Positions 13,411 to 14,474 of a stretch of DNA of 14,474 nt are shown in pieces. Below the pieces are notes generated by a model, which was given only the letters and a program-made list of their open reading frames with translations, made no database searches and had not been told where the DNA came from. Within the stretch, counting starts at the first letter, position 1. Every line of letters begins with the position of its first letter. Made by a program: the position numbers and the translations under genes. This DNA comes from Alphaproteobacteria bacterium (lineage in GTDB: Bacteria; Pseudomonadota; Alphaproteobacteria; JABAAW01): assembly GCA_014239005.1 (NCBI GenBank), contig JABAAA010000005.1, positions 6,705 to 21,178 of the forward strand. The letters run 5' to 3'.

Positions 13411-13566
13411 GCCTTGTTATTCTATCAATTTTCGTGCCTAGATGCGCGTGGCGAATGGCGTGGTGGAGGGCTTGTCCATTCTTCGTCGATGCTACGAAGG
13501 CTCGAGTTAAACTTGTTTGTCAAAGTTTGTCAAAGTGTGTCAAAAAGGAGTTGCAACAGGCTAGCT
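13411..13566. promoter_or_regulatory. Divergent region between the lipoprotein gene and bioY
   Basis: 156 bases. It contains a perfect 6-bp inverted repeat CTTCGT-N7-ACGAAG (13481-13499) and, nearer bioY, a 10-bp direct repeat array (13516-13545), then AAGGAG at 13545-13550. I see no BirA-type or BioR-type operator that I can match with confidence and no good sigma70 pair. Confidence 0.45.
13516..13545. repeat. 10-bp direct repeat array upstream of bioY (3 copies)
   Basis: tttgtcaaag occurs at 13516-13525 and 13526-13535, with a variant tgtgtcaaaa at 13536-13545. The unit matches one DNA helical turn, so all copies face the same side of the helix. The array ends 21 bases before the bioY ATG and overlaps its presumed Shine-Dalgarno. 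Confidence 0.9.
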
Positions 13567-14163
13567 ATGTCGCTGTTTTTTTCTCGAGGTTTTTCTCGGA
13601 GTTTTTCCCAAAACCTTCCCAAATCTTCGCGTTCTGCGATATTGGCGCTTGGCTTCAGGCGTGTCGTCTTGGTGCTGGCGGGGGTCGGATTGCTGACCTT
13701 GTCTGCCAAGGTGCAAGTGCCGTTTTACCCCGTGCCGATGACTTTGCAGACGATGGCGTTGATGGTCATCGGCTGTTTTTTTGCACGCTCGCTGGCTTGG
13801 ACATCGGTGCTTTCCTATGTTTTGTTGGGCGCATTGGGCTTGCCGATATTTGCCAAGGGGGGGGGGATGCCCTACCTGTTAGGACCTACGGGGGGGTATC
13901 TTCTTGGATTCCTGCCTGCCATGTGGCTGTTCGCTAGGGTGCGTGACTCGGCGATGCGGAGTTTGATGATATTGTTTGCGGGAATTGGTGTGATTTACGC
14001 TTGCGGCGTATTGTGGTTGGGAAGTGTGATCGGGTGGGACAAGCCTTTGTTGGCGTTGGGGTTGTTTCCGTTCCTGTTGGGGGATGTGGCGAAGGTGTGC
14101 GTCGTTTGGGGGATGCTGTGGGTGGAGCGGGGGCGCGTGGGAGGGTTGACGCGCAAGTGGTAA
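13567..14163 (+). CDS. bioY: Biotin transporter BioY (S component)
   Basis: The membrane substrate-binding component for biotin uptake; BioY works with the ECF ATPases (BioM/EcfAA') and EcfT/BioN, or alone at low affinity in some bacteria. The 198 residues carry the family signature: an early helix, LSAKVQVPFYPVPMTLQTMA (45-64), the second helix, YVLLGALGLPIFAKGGG (84-100), GPTGGYLLGFLPAMWL (106-121), and a C-terminal part with FPFLLGDVAKV (167-177). The start is ATG 13567; AAGGAG lies 16 bases upstream, longer than usual. The first 16 residues are a low-complexity F-S-R/F-S-Q series from a 12-bp repeat. Gly 98-100 come from a 10-base poly-G tract. No bioM or bioN is adjacent. The gene converges on the metF-like gene. 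Confidence 0.92.
   Translation: MSLFFSRGFSRSFSQNLPKSSRSAILALGFRRVVLVLAGVGLLTLSAKVQVPFYPVPMTLQTMALMVIGCFFARSLAWTSVLSYVLLGALGLPIFAKGGGMPYLLGPTGGYLLGFLPAMWLFARVRDSAMRSLMILFAGIGVIYACGVLWLGSVIGWDKPLLALGLFPFLLGDVAKVCVVWGMLWVERGRVGGLTRKW
13578..13613. repeat. 12-bp tandem repeat in the bioY N-terminal coding region
   Basis: tttttctcgagg (13578-13589), tttttctcggag (13590-13601) and a diverged tttttcccaaaa (13602-13613). It encodes a four-residue period (FSRG, FSRS, FSQN) before the first membrane helix. Confidence 0.9.
13857..13866. repeat. 10-base poly-G tract inside bioY
   Basis: Ten G in the sense strand at residues 97-100 (end of Lys97 plus three Gly). A second run of seven G lies at 13890-13896. 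A single-base change in either would shift the frame near mid-protein. Confidence 0.95.
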
Positions 14164-14190
14164 GAAAAGGGGGAACGACGCAATCCGTCC

Positions 14191-14220
14191 TTACCCTTGT
14201 TCTTATCTTTGTTCTTATCC
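14191..14220. repeat. 12-bp tandem repeat at the 3' end of the metF-like gene
   Basis: ttacccttgttc (14191-14202), ttatctttgttc (14203-14214) and a partial ttatcc (14215-14220). The metF-like stop codon (TAA, minus strand, 14217-14215) falls in the last partial copy, and the rest fills most of the 51-base gap to bioY. Confidence 0.9.
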
Positions 14221-14474
14221 TGCGAGCGCGAATCCTTCTCCTTCCAGCCGAAAGTTTCCTCGCGCCACTTCTTTTCGCCACGCCGCTGTCTTGCCAATTC
14301 CTCCCAAAGGATACAAGTGCACCCCTCCACAACGTTCCTCAAAAGTCTCGTCTTCAACCCACGTACGCGCCAACGCCACCAACAAATCGTCGGGCGCACG
14401 CGTCGTCACCATCTGGCGTATGTCTTTGGCTCGCGCTAACAAAAGCCGCATCGAATTGCCAATGCCACACTGCC
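14215..14474 (-). CDS. Probable methylenetetrahydrofolate reductase, C-terminal fragment
   Basis: 86 codons remain before the stop; the reading frame stays open to the window edge, beginning QCGIGNSMRLLL. Methylenetetrahydrofolate reductase (MetF) makes 5-methyl-THF for methionine synthesis in the cytoplasm. The recognisable parts are CGIGNSMR near the edge and GGVHLYPLGGIGKTAAW about 30 residues before the C-terminus. I associate that arrangement with alphaproteobacterial MetF-like (PF02219) barrels, where the last strand ends in an '(H)(F/Y)PFGG' loop followed by a Trp-containing helix. The internal ATG at 14451 is probably not the start, because the homologous-looking sequence continues upstream. 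The FAD-binding and catalytic parts are outside the window, so the assignment is tentative; another MTHFR-like paralogue is possible. Confidence 0.55.
   Translation of the reverse strand, partial: QCGIGNSMRLLLARAKDIRQMVTTRAPDDLLVALARTWVEDETFEERCGGVHLYPLGGIGKTAAWRKEVARGNFRLEGEGFALAG

Noticed and set aside
12319..13566. A long plus-strand open frame running through the lipoprotein gene and into bioY, giving a 614-residue reading.
   Set aside because: It is antisense to a lipoprotein with a good signal and lipobox, shows no recognisable domain before BioY, and BioY homology begins near the ATG at 13567.
14164..14214. Intrinsic terminator between bioY and the metF-like gene.
   Set aside because: Only a 4-bp stem (gacg/cgtc around 14177-14189) and no T-run; not supportable.
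13995..14399. Minus-strand open frame covering the bioY end and the 12-bp repeat (DKNKDKNKGKD-rich product).
   Set aside because: It overlaps bioY on the opposite strand and the metF-like frame, which shows family-like sequence; low-complexity composition explains it.

Overview
The window looks like chromosomal DNA from an alphaproteobacterium. The evidence is three separate bc1 genes in the order Rieske, cytochrome b, cytochrome c1, with an alphaproteobacterial-looking cytochrome b, together with LPS-transport genes, an AmpG-like permease and BioY. It is inference from protein character; no rRNA or marker gene is present to fix the taxon. Base composition is moderately GC-rich except for an AT-rich restriction-modification island.

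Layout. (1) Minus strand, 5669 down to 1: the bc1 operon petA-petB-petC, then kdsD (Kdo pathway isomerase), a membrane-anchored protein that appears to combine LptC and LptA, and lptB (cut by the window edge). The last three are joined by 4-8 base overlaps, so envelope biogenesis sits directly behind a respiratory operon. (2) 5670-5990: divergent intergenic region with a good sigma70-type promoter for petA, an 18-base poly-C leader ending at the petA ATG, and short tandem repeats. (3) Plus strand 5991-10159: a NuoE-NuoF fusion (the diaphorase unit of an NAD-linked formate dehydrogenase or of complex I), followed 9 bases later by a DNA methyltransferase and a 1-base-overlapping TdeIII/MjaII-like restriction endonuclease. 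No formate dehydrogenase alpha subunit or nuoG follows. (4) 10231-11610: an AmpG-like MFS permease, converging on (5) a TolC-family-like outer membrane lipoprotein (13410-11629, minus). (6) bioY (13567-14163, plus), converging on the C-terminal end of a probable methylenetetrahydrofolate reductase (minus, cut by the window edge).

The most unusual feature is the abundance of slippage-prone DNA. Poly-G/C tracts of 18, 10 and 10 bases lie at the petA start, in the lipoprotein gene and in bioY. Tandem repeats with 10-18 bp units occur in or beside kdsD, the NuoE-NuoF gene, bioY and the metF-like gene. Repeats inside genes have units of 12 or 18 bp (frame-preserving), while 10- and 14-bp units occur only between genes. 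I see no CRISPR array, tRNA, rRNA, transposase or clear integration site, and no complete undescribed multigene system. The poly-C leader, the LptC-LptA fusion and the orphaned NuoE-NuoF/R-M junction are the best leads.
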